A stretch of 64,000 bases of DNA from Bretschneidera sinensis (taxonomy: Eukaryota; Streptophyta; Magnoliopsida; Brassicales; Akaniaceae). Shown here piece by piece: positions 36,022 through 48,054 of this stretch. The stretch spans positions 44,888,501 to 44,952,500 of the forward strand of contig CM043697.1 of assembly GCA_023935145.1 (NCBI GenBank), written 5' to 3'. The notes under the pieces are model-generated. The model searched no databases and was not told where the DNA came from. It saw only the letters and a program-made list of their open reading frames with translations. Each line of letters starts with the position of its first letter. Positions within the stretch are counted from its first letter, which is position 1. The translations under genes were made by a program, and so were the position numbers.

Positions 36022-36916
36022 CTGCAAAGGCACAGCCAAAGATGAGCATTTCTTCAGAAGTAATGCCGCACTAAAGATAAGCAGATGCAAGTCAGTATGA
36101 TTCATGCAAAGTCCATTCAAAATTCAACTATAGTTAACTTCACAAAACGGATATGCCTACTATATATGCGTTTTCCTTTTCTTTTCTTTCAACTAATGGA
36201 ATAGATTAATTGAGGTATTTGTCATTGCATATAACTTTACCAAGCATCTATGTACTCTCTTCTTTCATTCACAATCAGCATGTCAAGTGCACCATTGACA
36301 TGACTTGTCCACCCATCCAAAATCCAAAAATGAAAGGAAAAAGAAAAAAGAAAAGTGTTTAATAGAGATGAGGTAACATTGCACTATCTATTGATTAGAC
36401 ACCTTTTTTTTATAAGTCTATAATTAGACACCTATTATCCATGACATACATTTTCCCTTGAGACAAAAAGATAGTTTAACAATGGTCTAAACCCATAAAC
36501 GTGAAATGAGAAATCTCAACTGAATTAAGCCATTCCTTTAAATATTTAGTCCAATCTATTTCAAAATAAAACGTTGAATTCCCAGCTTTACAAAGCATGT
36601 GCTCACATAAGTCATAACAGTACATGTTCCTTCAATCTTCCTGTTTGTTCTTTTTATGTTGTATATTACATTTACAGACAAGAAAGCAAAAGGAAGCACA
36701 CGAGTCTACTGGAATTACACAGATGACAGAGTGGCCAGAGTGACAACTGCAGCAGAACTCTGAGGACATACATGGTATATTAGTACACAGTTACATATGC
36801 ATCCCTGGGAACAATAAAAATAGTGCCTTATGAATAAAGAAGGTGTGTGTGTTTATGAGATAGAGAGAGAATGTGTCAAGACTACATACTTTAACTAATA
36901 ACACAATTTCTCTTAC

Positions 36917-37740
36917 CCTATGAGGGGGAGGTAAGTTTTCTACTCCAGTCAGCACTCTATCCTTTTACAATGAAGTATCATGACAGTTATCTTGCTTTAG
37001 CTTTCCATTAATTGGAAGTAGAACTGGGGAATGAGGTGAACTAGCAAGAATGACCCTTAGCTTCTTCCCTTCAATTTATTTGCCACTATCTTTTGCAAAC
37101 TGCCACAGGTAACAATGAGAAATTATAGAGACAAAATAAGGAAATCGCAAACCGGCCTAGTAAAAAGGGGAAAACAATGTCTAAGGCAAAATCTTACCAT
37201 GTCAGACGTGATGTCTTCCTCCGATATCCCAAAGGGAACAACTGTACTTTGAATTAGGAACTTGTCTTTGCATTGCAAATCAATATGAGCAACACACTGA
37301 GCCTGCATGGTAACTGCATTGACAAAATATGAGAAGAATTAAAATCTATTATGGTTGCTACCTATGTTACCAGCCTCGGTATGGATGACGGATACGAGTA
37401 CGTGTCTAAGTATCGGAATCGTTTATTTTCTGTAAGTTTTCCATTGATTTGAAGTGTCCATGGGTCATACCCTATATTTGAAGTGTAATATCCAACACAG
37501 GTACAACAGGTAAAATGAAGGGTTTCTAAGTGGTGATGATAAGCATAATAACAGTGACTTTACTGCTAAAAATATTATATAAGTTAGCTTCACCTGCTAT
37601 GTTTGTTATAATGAGAGGAAATCTGGTATAAGCAGGGTACAGGGGTTCTTGCACATACCTGTAAAATCACATGTTGCTTTTGGCTTGATTATACCTATAT
37701 TGGGTCGTATACAGTATTTCTTTGGAGAAGTAGTCTTCAC
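36917..37740 (-). pseudogene. Captured VAP27-like gene fragment (three exons)
   Basis: Three minus-strand exons with GT/AG borders: 37740-37659 (KTTSPKKYCIRPNIGIIKPK and ATCDFT), 37313-37198 (VTMQAQCVAHIDLQCKDKFL and IQSTVVPFGISEEDITSDM) and 37099-36917 (FAKDSGK, stop, KLRVILASSPHSPVLLPING ... GVENLPPPH). This is most of the MSP domain of plant VAP27 (VAMP-associated) proteins, which tether the ER to other membranes and bind FFAT motifs. The first intron is phase 1 and restores the V-T-M codons exactly, so the capture was at DNA level. A TAC-to-TAA stop and a second TAA in exon 3 disable it. The membrane anchor is absent. Confidence 0.88.
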
Positions 37741-37749
37741 CTACCAATA

Positions 37750-38700
37750 ATTTTGTAGATCATTAAGTCACCCTGCAATGTCCCCCATCAGCCAAAAGAT
37801 TCTATGCTATGACAATCTTTTTATGATAATACACTGGCAGAATCGCAAACCATTAGACATAGATTTTTCTTAATCATTACATAACGTCAGAGTGCAGCCA
37901 ACAAGGAAAAAAAACAGAAGTAAAAATATCTGCAGCATTAATGCTACCTCCAGATTCAGCCAAAACGATCAAATCCAGATTCAGCCGTCAATTATTTCTT
38001 GAATACTACCTAATTTGAAAACTCAAATGACATTTGAAGATCCAAAGCAGAGAACTATCAAGAACCAAGTATAACCGTAACAAACTCAAATTTCACATCA
38101 ACTTCATTCAAAACCCAAAAATTCTATCTCTAGATTTCATTAATCTCCTCCAAACCCCATATCTCAAGCATTTTCCAACAAACGCATCAAACCCTAAGGA
38201 GCTGAAATTCTTCAAAAAAAAGTTCCAGAAACCCTAATATTCAAATCTTGACCTTTATTCACCATAAAAATCACCAATTTCCATATATCGTTTCAACGTA
38301 ACAAGCAAATCTCATAGAGCTCAACAAAACCCTACAGATTTGGACTTCAATTCTTCAAGTTTTAGGTCCAAGACAGAGGAAGAAACAAGAACAAACAAGC
38401 AAACAAAAAAAATTACAATCTCTAACAAAGATTCTTTAACAAATCGAAACTTTACATATTCGTGGCGTAGTCGGTATAGGATTCTTCACCAACTGTAGAG
38501 TCCGTACACTACCAGAAAGCAAAGCGCGAACCATAGATAGAAGCAGAGAAATACACGAGCATGAATCTTCCATTGCCATCTCCATTTCTTACAGAATACT
38601 GAAAAATTAGATGGCTGGGGTGAACCATGTCGGTGATGGCTATGCAACCCTATGTGAGGGAGAAGGGAGCGGCAAAAAAATTTTAGGGGCAAAAAAATCT
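37750..38700. other. CACTA interior upstream of the VAP27 fragment
   Basis: Probably intron, leader or promoter of a captured gene. A minus-strand ORF at 38692-38486 (68 codons) has a hydrophobic C-terminal segment (VFLCFYLWFALCFLVVYGLY), but I recognise no family; an in-frame ATGGAGATGGC lies near 38590. Confidence 0.35.
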
Positions 38701-38729
38701 CGGCAAAGGTTTTTATAATTGTAATTTTT

Positions 38730-39310
38730 TTTGCATATATCGGTGTTTTAAAGCGTCGAAAAATATTGGCTCGAAACTCATTTCATATTTCGGTGCTTTG
38801 AAGTGTCGATATATGCAGAGGAGTATATTTTGGCGCTTTAAAGCGTCGAAAAATACCGGTGCTTTAAAGTGCCAGAATATGCTCGAAACCCATTTCATAT
38901 TTCGGCGCTTTGAAGCGCCGATATATGCAGAGAAGAATATTTTGGCTCTTTGAAATGCTGGTATATGCAGAGGAGCATATTTCGACACTTTAAAGCGTTG
39001 GAATATGCTCGAAACCCATTTTATATTCCGGCGTTTTGAAGCCCTGTATATGCATAGGAGTATATTTCAAAGCGCTGGTATATGCAGAGCAGCATATTCC
39101 AGCGCTGCCAGAATATGCTCGAAACCCATTTCATATTCCGGCGCTTTGAAGTGCTGGTATATGCAGAGGAGCATATTTCAGCGCTTTGAAGCGCCGTTAT
39201 ATGTTCTTTGTATATTGCGGCACTTCAAGGAGGCGCCACAAAAGAAGCACAGGTGGTTATTATATTGATCGTTTTTATGAAGCACCAAAAATAAAGCGCT
39301 GGCAAATGTC
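38730..39310. repeat. CACTA right subterminal repeat array
   Basis: Repeats of the GGCGCTTTGAAGCGCCGATATATGC type with longer period (the 'tgctcgaaacccatttcata' spacer recurs four times), also in both orientations. Confidence 0.85.
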
Positions 39311-39325
39311 AATTATCTTGTAGTG

Positions 39326-40499
39326 TTACCAAGGATCAATAGGTCTTTATTAAGCTTGTAATGTAAGGCTAAGGTGAGGGGTACAAAGAAAAGATAGAGT
39401 TCAAACAAAGCAAGAGAACTTAATTTTGAACACAAACAAAACAAATAGAGCATACTCACTTCTAACATATACACTTCTTCTCAATCCTTTGAATCTCTCA
39501 AAACACCTCTCTTTATTGTTCTTTCAAAGATCTTTTTTTTTTTATCTAGGAAATCTTTTTTTATATATATATCTAGGAATTCAAAGATTTTTTTTTTCTC
39601 TCTTTTTTTTTGAAACACTTCCCAACTCCTTATTGACTTTTCACACCCCAATCTTATGACTTTGATAACATGGGCTGTAATAAAAATTACTTGTAACTTT
39701 CTACCTCTCATACCTTCCATGCTCTTCTGACTTTGTGTAAACTTAGTTCTCTTGAAAGGTAAGGAAATCAGTGTTTAAGCTCAAATAGGGTGGAGAATAT
39801 GATGTTTTATAAAAAGAGAAAAATATAAGACCAAATTATAATTCAACAAAGCTCAAAGGGGTGACTAAGGATAAAGATAATAAATAGGTAAGCTTGAAAG
39901 GCTTAATCGATTCAAAGAATGCCTAAATCATTTTCTAAGTAATATTTTGTCTAGGATTTCACCTCGAGTGTTATCATACAAGTTCTAGAGTTTGTTGAGA
40001 CCATACAAATTTACAATATTCACATAAAATTTCTCTAGGTATGCAAAACAGTTAATGATCATGATAAGCATCCATTGAATATAGAAAATCTCAAAGTAAG
40101 CGAAATCAAGTCAGGGATTAACAAATAGACTCAAGCAACAAGAATTTTCCCTCAAAATTATAATCAATTTCAACCATATTCTTATCATAGGCCTTTTTTA
40201 TTCAGCAAACCAAAACCATTTTTTTTTATTTTAAAATTTAATTTTTTTCAAACATAAACTACCTTCCCTCAAACTTGAATAACACATTGTCCTCAATGGG
40301 AAAGAAGAAGAAAAAAAAAGAAAAAGAATGAGAAAAGGTAAGAAGTGCTCCCTCGATTTCCAATTGAATGTTGTCCATGAAAGTGCAAACATGTAACACA
40401 TCAGAGAGCACCAAAACTTATGCAAACCTACAAGATAAAAACAAAAATAAAAAGAAAAAAGAAAAAAACTTGGGTTACCTCCCAAAAAGCGCTTTGTTT
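39326..40499 (-). other. Element Y 3' non-coding region
   Basis: Between the end of integrase and the CACTA insertion. Poly-T and poly-A runs, no recognisable ORF. Confidence 0.5.
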
Positions 40500-41101
40500 A
40501 AAGTCTATAGCTAGACATTCTCCAAATCAGTATTTAGGATTGGCGAGATTGATTGAAAACTTTTTCATGCTAAATTCTTCATCCACATAAGGCTTTAACC
40601 TCTGTCCATTAACCTTGAATGTCCTTTTTTGTCTAATGATGAACTTCACCTGCTCCATATGGAAAAACACGAGTCACAACAAATGGTCCTGATCACCTTG
40701 ATCGCAACTTTCCCGAAAAAATCGAAGTCATGAATTGAATAGTAAATCTTTCTGCCCCACTTTGAGCTCCCTTATCAAAATATGCTTATCATGCCCTCTT
40801 TTAGTTTTATCCTTGTAAATCCGAGCATTCTCATAAGCATCATTGTGAAACTCATCTATCTCATTAATTTGCAACATCTTCTTCTCACCCATAACCATTA
40901 AATCAAAATTAAGTGTCTTTATCGCTCAATAAGGTCAATGTTCTAGCTCCACAGGTAAATGACATGCTTTTCCATAAACTAACCGATAAGGTGACATTCC
41001 AATCGATGTTTTAAATGTTGTCCTATAAGCCTATAATGCATCATCTAACCTTCGTGCCCAATCCTCTCATGAGATACTAATGGTCTTCTCAAGTATGCGC
41101 T
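40500..41101 (-). pseudogene. Element Y integrase, C-terminal half
   Basis: Minus strand reads [36 protein letters not shown], then two TGA stops (one where X has Trp), AIKTLNFDL and NDAYENARIYKDKTK, and ends with FKVNGQRLKPYVD. It is continuous with the integrase core at 63778-64000 (ends in SNGELK) once X is removed. Confidence 0.85.
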
Positions 41102-42358
41102 TGATGAGAGTCATAAAATGTATCTTAACAGTACTTATTTGTTAGCATTTTAGGGTTGATCTAGGTTTGAATTACAATTTTATACCTTAACAAACTCTAA
41201 AGTGATATTTTTGGATTGTTGATCTATTTCGGTGCATTTTCAGGTACTTTGAGTCCAAAAAAGATGGAAAACTATCATAGCTTAAAGCACAATGCTTCGA
41301 TGCATATCGGAGTGAAGGCATGATTGCGGAAAGACAAAACAAAGAGAATCAAGGCTGTGCACCGCGGCCTGGACCAACTGAGCCGCGGCTTCTAGAACCA
41401 TGCCCAAAAGAGCCAAGAAGACCACCAGTATGCGCCGTGGCCTGGACCAGTCTGAGCGGCGGCCTAGATGGTCTGAGCTGCGGCCTGGATTAGTGTGTGT
41501 CGCAGTGTGAGTGCGATGCCCTATTTCCTAATTAGGGTTTTAATGATAGTTTAGACCCAAAAATACCCTAGAACCTTTTGTATTATAAATAGATCACTTA
41601 GGGTTTGATAAGGAACAATCATTAAGGCTGAAAAACTCAAGAAGGCTGCCACATTCTCCCCCATCAAAGTGTTCAAGCATGAGCCCCATGGCCAACTAAT
41701 CTCCAAGCAAGGAAAAGGGATAAATCCCTAGGTGTAGTTCTTCTTATTTTCCATTATTGATTCAGTTATAGTTTGGATTTATTGTCAAAACATTATTATG
41801 ATTTACTCTTTGATTTAATTAGAAGATTTTCTCTTAATCCGATGATTGTATCTTTCTCCTCGATATAAGTCTAGTCATGCTCTTCTTATGTCAAGATTGT
41901 TGGATGTGATTGAGTCCGATAGATTTATCTTTTAGGTTTGTCTATTACTACGATATTGTCATTAAGATATATTTTCGTTTCATGATAAATCTATAGGATA
42001 GGTCATGTGTGCTTAAATCAAAAGTAAAGAGTAATTCATATCAATTACATTAGGGTTTACATGTGCTTTGATTGAATATTTACCGATTGCTTGTTTGGGA
42101 TGTGAAACTAGTAATCGAGATAAAAACAATTGAATCGAGATTGGAATAAGGCAATGAACCTAGGGAGGATTCCCAGACCCTTATTATTTCTCTATTATAT
42201 TCTTCAATCTATTTACACAATTTTCTCACATTACTTCATTATCAAAACTCAGATTCTCTCACTTGATCTTTATCGTTCGTGTTAAGGTTTACACTTTTCC
42301 TCGTCGGATCGACACCTCAACTATACACAATAACCACGTATTAGTTTAAGTGTAATCA
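41102..42358 (+). repeat. Element X 5' LTR
   Basis: 1257 bp, highly similar to the 3' LTR. The 3' LTR has about 40 bp more near 62840-62880 and a longer segment near 63701. A block at 41350-41510 repeats a GCCGCGGCCTGGA-type motif, GC-rich in an AT-rich LTR. Confidence 0.92.
41578..41592 (+). promoter_or_regulatory. Putative TATA box in X 5' LTR
   Basis: TTGTATTATAAATAG; the same box is at 62979-62993 in the 3' LTR. Inferred transcription start about 30 bp downstream. Confidence 0.6.
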
Positions 42359-42363
42359 AATTT

Positions 42364-42381
42364 TGGCGCTGTGGTTGGGGA
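42364..42381 (+). other. Element X primer binding site
   Basis: TGGCGCTGTGGTTGGGGA six bases after the LTR. It resembles the TGGCGCCGTTGCCGGGGA site usual in Athila/Tat elements, with a few changes. Confidence 0.8.
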
Positions 42382-42514
42382 AATGCGCTTAAGTACAAGG
42401 AAGATTGTCAACTTTGAGACAAGACAGTAATATTGTTCTTTTCTCTTTGTTTTGATTTTCTGATTTTCTTTTATTATTCTGTTTTATTTGTTTCCCCTTT
42501 AACTCATTTGGTGT

Positions 42515-43985
42515 ATGCTTAGACCGAGAGATTCGCGAGGTAGATTCATTAGAGGACCAGAAATAGAGTTACCCTCTCCTTCCACGTCCGTTAGTAAAAC
42601 CTCACCTAGATCAAACCATAGTATACCCCCAAACGAGACTTTAGAAGATTTTGTTAATGTGGCTGATAACCCCAATGAGAATATTGCTAGGAAACTTAAG
42701 GATTACTTGCATCCTAGCCAAACAGCCACACCATCATGCATAATGTTTCTAGCCAATACTCACCATTAAGATTTTAAAACAGGGATGATACAATTACTCC
42801 CTACGTTTCATGGCTTGGAAAATGAAAACCCGTATGTACACATTAGGGAGTTTGAAGAAGTAGTTGTGACTTTTCATAGTTAAGATGCAACTGATGATAT
42901 CGTGAGACTCAAGTTTTTTCCTTTCGCTTTGAAGGATAAAGCTAAGAGTTGGCTATACTCGTTGAGACCATGATCTATTGGGTCATGGAATGAGATGACT
43001 CAGGTCATCTTTAATAAATACTTCCCTCAACATAAGACCAATGCTTTAAAAAGGCAAATCTCCACCTTTGCACAAAAGGACAATGAGACTTTGTATTAAT
43101 CTTGGGAGAAATTTAATGAGCTGTTAAGTATGTGTCCTCGCCATGGGTTTGAGAATTGGCATTTAGTGAGCTATTTTTATGAGGGACTAATATATAGAGA
43201 GTGCCAATTTGTAGAGATGATGTGTAATGGTGAATTCTTACAAAAAAGATCATAATGAGGCCATAGAATACCTCAATGAGCTCGCTAAAAAAGCTCACAC
43301 TTGGACTGGACCTAGTGCTACTTAAAGCACAAATATGTCACGACCTGTAGGAAACCCCACTAGTGGTGGAATTTACCATTTTAGGGAAAATGACAACCTA
43401 AGGGCTAAGGTTGAGATGCTCACTAGGGAGTTAGTTGCATTAAAGACTAAAGACTCAAAGCCAACACATGTGGCTAATCAAGTCGAATCTTTGGAACCAT
43501 GTTTTGTGTGTGGTGGGGTAGGCCATCCCACCCAAGAGTGTCCCACATTTGTTGATATGAGAGGGATGTATGAGGAATAATGTAATGCCTTAGGCATGTA
43601 CAAGAATCCTTTAACACCCTTCTCTAATACCTATAATCTGGGATGGGGCAATAACCCCAATTTTAGCTGGACTGAAAATCAGCAGCTTGCACAACCCCCT
43701 AGATCATATCCTGCACCATATCAGACACCCTTATCCTCTAGGAGTTCTTTATAAGACACTTTGAATACTTTTATTGAGGCATAAGGTAAGACAAACCAAA
43801 GATGTGAAGCATTAATTACGTAGGTTGTTGAAGAGAAAAAGGAAATAAAGAGCCAAGTGACCAAACTGATGGCTCCTTGAGTGTGAATGAGCGAGGTAAG
43901 TTCCCTTCTCAAGCTCAGTCCACACCCTATGGTCAACACATGGCACAAGCAAATCTGAAAGATATGAATGCCATTGTGACATGGA
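42515..43985 (+). pseudogene. Element X gag
   Basis: Starts at the ATG at 42515 (RPRDSRGRFIRGPEIELPSP). The gag core follows with stops: NPYVHIREFEEVV, FPFALKDKAKSWLYSLRP and FNKYFPQHKTNALKRQISTF. The zinc knuckle at about 43500-43545 is intact: CFVCGGVGHPTQEC (C-x2-C-x4-H-x4-C). At least five in-frame stops or frame breaks (for example 42768, 42973, 43098, 43323, 43578). Confidence 0.85.
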
Positions 43986-44786
43986 GTGGTAAGTCATTAC
44001 ACATCCCAACAACGAACAAATCAGAGGATGTGGAAAAAAGGTCAAGGTAGTAGTGATGCTGAGCTGCCCAAGGACCCTGAGGTTACTAAGAGCCATTTTA
44101 AGGCACCATTCCCTCAAGCCTTAAAATCAAACAAGAAAAATCTGGACCTAAATAATGAAATCCTAAAGAACTTAAGGCAAGTAAAAATTAATCTTCCTCT
44201 TTTGCATGTGATTAAACAAGTTCCTACCTATGCAAAAGTTCTCAAGGATTTGTGTACAGTTAAGAGGAAGCACCATGTGAAGAAAACAACATTCATAACA
44301 GAGCAAGTTAGTGCTTTAATTGAGCAAAGGATTCCCCCCAAATACAAAGATCCTGACTGTCCAACCATTGCATGTGGCATTGGAAATTATGAGGTTGGAC
44401 AAGCATTGCTAGATTTAGGAGCTAGTGTAAATCTGATGCCATTTTCTATTTATTTGTAACTAGGTTTAGGAGAAATCAAACCAACCGCTATGGTATTGCA
44501 ATTGGCTGACCGTTCAGTCAAAGTACCCCAGGGTGTGGTAGAGGATGTTTTAATTCAAACTGATAAATTTTATTATCATATTGATTTCCTAATCTTTGAT
44601 ACTACTTCTGCTGTTGACACTAACTCTAAAATTCCTTTAATTTTGGGTAGACCTTTCTTTGCTACTACAAATGCTCTTATTAATTGTAGGAATGGACTCA
44701 TGAAGCTGTCTTTTAGAAACATGACCCTCGAGGTGAACATCTTCAATGTTGCAAAACAGCCAGAAGATGATGACAAGAGCCACTAG
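43986..44786 (+). pseudogene. Element X protease
   Basis: Two open pieces (43986-44459 and 44490-44786). The active site reads DLGASVNLMP (about 44410), the D-L-G-A-S form typical of Athila. The second piece carries PLILGRPFFATTNALINCRNG (flap and C-terminal part). A TAA at 44457-44459 separates them. Confidence 0.87.
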
Positions 44787-44840
44787 TTATACATGATTGA
44801 GTCACTCATCGATAGGGGAGTTTCTATAACTCATAATTTT

Positions 44841-46046
44841 TGTTGATATTTGTCTAAGGTTTGAACAGGTCTAAACATGGTTCAAAGATGGTTAAAATAT
44901 AAACCAAGGATGAATTTTTAAATTTTAGCAAGTTAGAAGACTGCACACATGTGTGTGCATCAATTTGGAGCAAGGGAAGGCTAGTCACACTGGTGTGTGC
45001 ACTTCTGCACACATGATTGGTATTTATCTAAGGTTTGCATAGGTCCAACTATGGTTCAAAGATAGTTAAAATCTAAACCAAGGATGGAGGATTAAAGTTC
45101 AGTAAGTTAGAAGACTGCACACATATGTGTGCATTAATTTGGAGCAAGGGAAGGCTAGGCACACTAGTGTGTGCACTTCTGCACACAAGCTGATGGAGTG
45201 TGTGCACTGCTGGGCAGCATCAGTGTGCACCAGCGCTGCACCATGCCATCCAGAAGGTATGCTCCAGGACCACACCAGTGACGCACCATCCATCCACCAA
45301 CGGCGCACCGTCTAGCAAAGGTGCTGCTGGGACAAGGCCAGCACCGCACCGCTCAGCCATCAGCGGTGCACTGCCTAGAAGGAGTGCAAAGGCGCTCTGT
45401 CCAGCACCGCACCGTGCCCTGTTGGGCACCTAGGCGCCAGGCTAAATGCTGCACACATAGGTAGCATGCATAAAGACCCTCTTAGGTGCGTGTGTGCAAG
45501 AACAAAATGCACAGCACCACTTGAAAAGTGATGAAGGGCTATGATTAAGTGAAAATCATGATTAAAGGGTGGAGATTGATTTAAAAGAATGTCCAAGAAG
45601 TGGATGGCTACAAAAGGGGTTTCCTAGCCTCATTTTTCATAAGATTGAAAACACACAAGTTTGTGACATTGTGAGAGATCAATTGTAATACAAGAAAGAA
45701 TTGTGTGAGAGACATAAACACAAGAGGGACTCTTTGTAGTGAGGCTGGTTGTAAAGAAGAGAGAGTAGTATAGAGAGAGAGCATTGTAATCTTCTTTCTT
45801 CTCTTCTTGGTTTCTTAAAAGGGATTGTTGTAACTTGTAAGAACTATTTGAGATAGTGCAGAGAGTTTGGAGGAACTCACAGGGATGCAGGCACATTGCC
45901 GAACCTCGATAACAAATTGCTTGTCTTTTTTTTTTCTCTGATTTTCTGTTCTTATGTTCAATTACTGAAATTATTTCTACAAGTCATTCTAGACTTTGAT
46001 GTTTGGAAGATCACCACCTGGGCATCTTGTCAAGGTGATTTCCAAA
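44841..46046 (+). mobile_element. Solo LTR (probably Ty1/copia type) inserted in X pol
   Basis: Removing this block restores the X reading (THN-FDPLEYFLVNFEF). The flanks share AATTTT (44835-44840 and 46047-46052). It begins TGTTGATATT; the 3' border is uncertain because the last CA lies three bases before the duplicated flank. Inside: a tandem duplication, a GC-rich core, a TATA-like GGCTACAAAAGG (45607-45618) and the 'aggcacattgccgaacc' block (45886-45902) seen in many copia LTRs. No internal domain remains. Confidence 0.65.
44842..45190 (+). repeat. Tandem duplication of about 178 bp in the solo LTR
   Basis: Two units starting at about 44842 and 45022, each with 'gtctaaggtttg/atctaaggtttg', 'ttggagcaagggaaggcta' and inverted GCACAC/GTGTGC motifs. 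Confidence 0.9.
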
Positions 46047-46052
46047 AATTTT

Positions 46053-47340
46053 GATCCTCTTGAGTATTTTCTTGTTAATTTTGAGTTTAATTCTATTTAA
46101 TAATAAATCTGATATAATTGATATTTGTGCTATTTTTGATAAATCTCAGGATTATGGCACTCGAGCATGGCAACCAAAGTTTGAGGAGTTGCTTGAAAGA
46201 AGCAAGAAACAAATCCTCTCAAGTGTGGAAGCACCCAAAGTTGAATTGAAGTTGCTACCTAAGGGTTTGAAGTATGTTTTCCTTAGTCCAGGTGATACTT
46301 TTCCTATTATTATCTCATCTGAATTGTCTGAGTCTCAAGGTGAGATATTAATTCAGACCCTAAATGAACATAAATCAGCCTTAGGTTGGAGCACAGTTGA
46401 TTTAAAAGGTATTAGTCCCTTGATCTATTCTCAAAAGATAAATTTGGATGAAGGAACTAGCCCTCGTAGAGACCCCCATCGTAGGCTTAACCCCACTATG
46501 AAAGAAGTGGTGAAAAATGAAGTGTTGAAACTATTAGATGCGGGAATTATATATTCCATAACTGATAGTAAATGGGTAAGTCCTACACAAGTCGTTCCTA
46601 AAAAGTCGGGTGTCACTGTAGTGAAAAATGACCTAGGAGAGTTAGTCCCTACAAAACTTGTGACTAGGTGGCGAATGTGCATTGATTATAGAAAATTAAA
46701 TGCTGCCACCCAAAAATACCATTTTCCACTCACTTTTATCGATCAAATTCTTGAGTGTGTAGCTGGTCATCCTTTTTATTGTTTCTTAGATGGTTATTCT
46801 GGTTATTATCAAATTGAAATTACATTAGAAGACCAGGATAAAACCACTTTCACTTGTCCTTTTGGTACTTATGCTTTTTGTAGAATGCCATTTGGATTGT
46901 GTAATGCACATGCTACTTTTCAACATTGCATGATGAGCATTTTTAGTGACATAGTTGAAAATTGCATGGAAGTTTTTATGGATTACTTGACTGTTTTTGG
47001 ATCTTCATTTGATGCATGCTTATTGAATTTAGAGAGAGTATTAATTCGTTGTGAGGAGAAGGAATTAGTCTTACATTGGGAAAAATGCCATTTCATGGTA
47101 CCTTCAGGTGTTGTCTTAGGACATATTGTTTCTTCTAAGGGGATAGAGGTTGATCAATCTAACATTGAATTAATTTCTAAGTTGCCTACACCTAAGACAG
47201 TAAAGGATGTGAGATCCTTTCTTGGTCATACTGGTTTTTATAGAAGGTTCATACAAAACATTTCCACCATATCTAGACCACTATATGCCCTCCTAGTTAA
47301 AGATACCCCATTTGAGTGGACACAATCTTGTTAAGAGGCC
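46053..47340 (+). pseudogene. Element X reverse transcriptase
   Basis: Open for over 400 codons to the TAA at 47332-47334. Motifs: WVSPTQVVPKKSG, WRMCIDYRKLNAATQKYHFP, FLDGYSGYYQI, FGTYAFCRMPFGLCNA. The catalytic box reads EVFMDYLTVFGSS, where the family has F-M-D-D-F, so the second Asp of the active site is Tyr. Then come LGHIVSSKGIEVDQ and VRSFLGHTGFYRRFI. A frame break upstream (stops near 46100) separates it from the protease. Confidence 0.88.
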
Positions 47341-48054
47341 TTTAAAATACTGATTGACAAGCTTACTTCAACACCCATAATGTAGTCACCTGATTGGACT
47401 TTACCTTTCGAGATTATGTGTGATGCTAGTGACTTTGCTGTAGGTGCTGTTCTTGGAAAACGAAGGGAGGGGAAGCCTTTTGTCATTTACTATGCTAGTA
47501 AAACCCTAAATAGTGCTAAGATGAATTACTCCACCACTGAAAAAGAATTGCTAGCTATAATATTTGCTTTGGTCAAGTTTCGTGCTTATTTGATTGGTTC
47601 TCCTATTCTTATTTTCACAGATCATGCAGCCCTTAAGTACCTTCTTATAAAGAAGGATGCTAAGACACGACTAATACGGTGGATCTTACTTTTGCAAGAA
47701 TTTGACATCACCATCAAAGAAAAGAAAGGAGTAGAGAACGTAGTGGCTGACCATCTCTCGAGGCTCACATTTAAGGACACCTCTGATGACGTGCCAATCA
47801 AGGATGATTTTCCCGATGAGTATTTACTCTCTATTACTTCTCTACCATGGTTTGCTCATATCGTGAATTATTTGGCTGCCGGTGAGATACCAATGGATTG
47901 GAGTGCTCAAGACAAGAGGAAGTTCTTGACTGAGGTATGTAATTTTTATTGGGATGGCCCCTGTCTTTTCAAATACTGTCCTGACCAAATTTTAAGATGT
48001 TGCATCCCTAATAATTGTCAGCATCTTGGAATTTTGTCACTCCTGAGCTTGTGA
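47341..48054 (+). pseudogene. Element X RNase H and linker
   Basis: CDASDFAVGAVLGKRREGKP (catalytic D), YSTTEKELLAII (catalytic E), FTDHAALKYL (catalytic D) and VVADHLSRL are all present in an open frame from 47416. It continues into the linker to integrase (WFAHIVNYLAAGEIP) and then breaks at about 48025. Confidence 0.88.

Larger units (their letters stand above)
34539..39325. mobile_element. CACTA (En/Spm-type) transposon carrying host gene exons
   Basis: Both ends read CACTACAAGATAA inward (34539 and, reversed, 39325), a perfect 13-bp terminal inverted repeat. They are flanked by TTA (34536-34538, 39326-39328), the 3-bp duplication expected for CACTA elements. The sequence outside rejoins as one continuous stretch related to 62030-62120. 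Subterminal regions hold arrays of a GGCGCTTTAAAGCGCC-type motif. The 3.7-kb interior has no TNPD-like transposase; instead it holds exon fragments of at least two host genes on the minus strand. It is therefore a non-autonomous, gene-carrying element. Confidence 0.93.
32826..41101 (-). mobile_element. Element Y: Athila/Tat-like Ty3/gypsy element, 3' part
   Basis: Minus-strand element: 3' LTR (32826-34182), purine tract, long 3' non-coding part and the integrase C-terminus (to 41101). The integrase core resumes at 63778-64000, showing that element X (41102-63777) sits inside Y. The 5' LTR, gag and most of pol lie beyond the window. A CACTA transposon (34539-39325) interrupts the non-coding part. 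The 3' non-coding region is related to that of X (about 62030-62120 against the sequence flanking the CACTA insertion). Confidence 0.85.

Noticed and set aside
38486..38692. Possible small membrane protein in the CACTA element
   Set aside because: Hydrophobic stretch only; no homologue recognised, and the position suggests leader or first exon of a captured gene in another frame.
45127..45433. Several overlapping ORFs in the GC-rich part of the solo LTR
   Set aside because: Six-frame openness follows from high GC and the tandem structure; no motif recognised.
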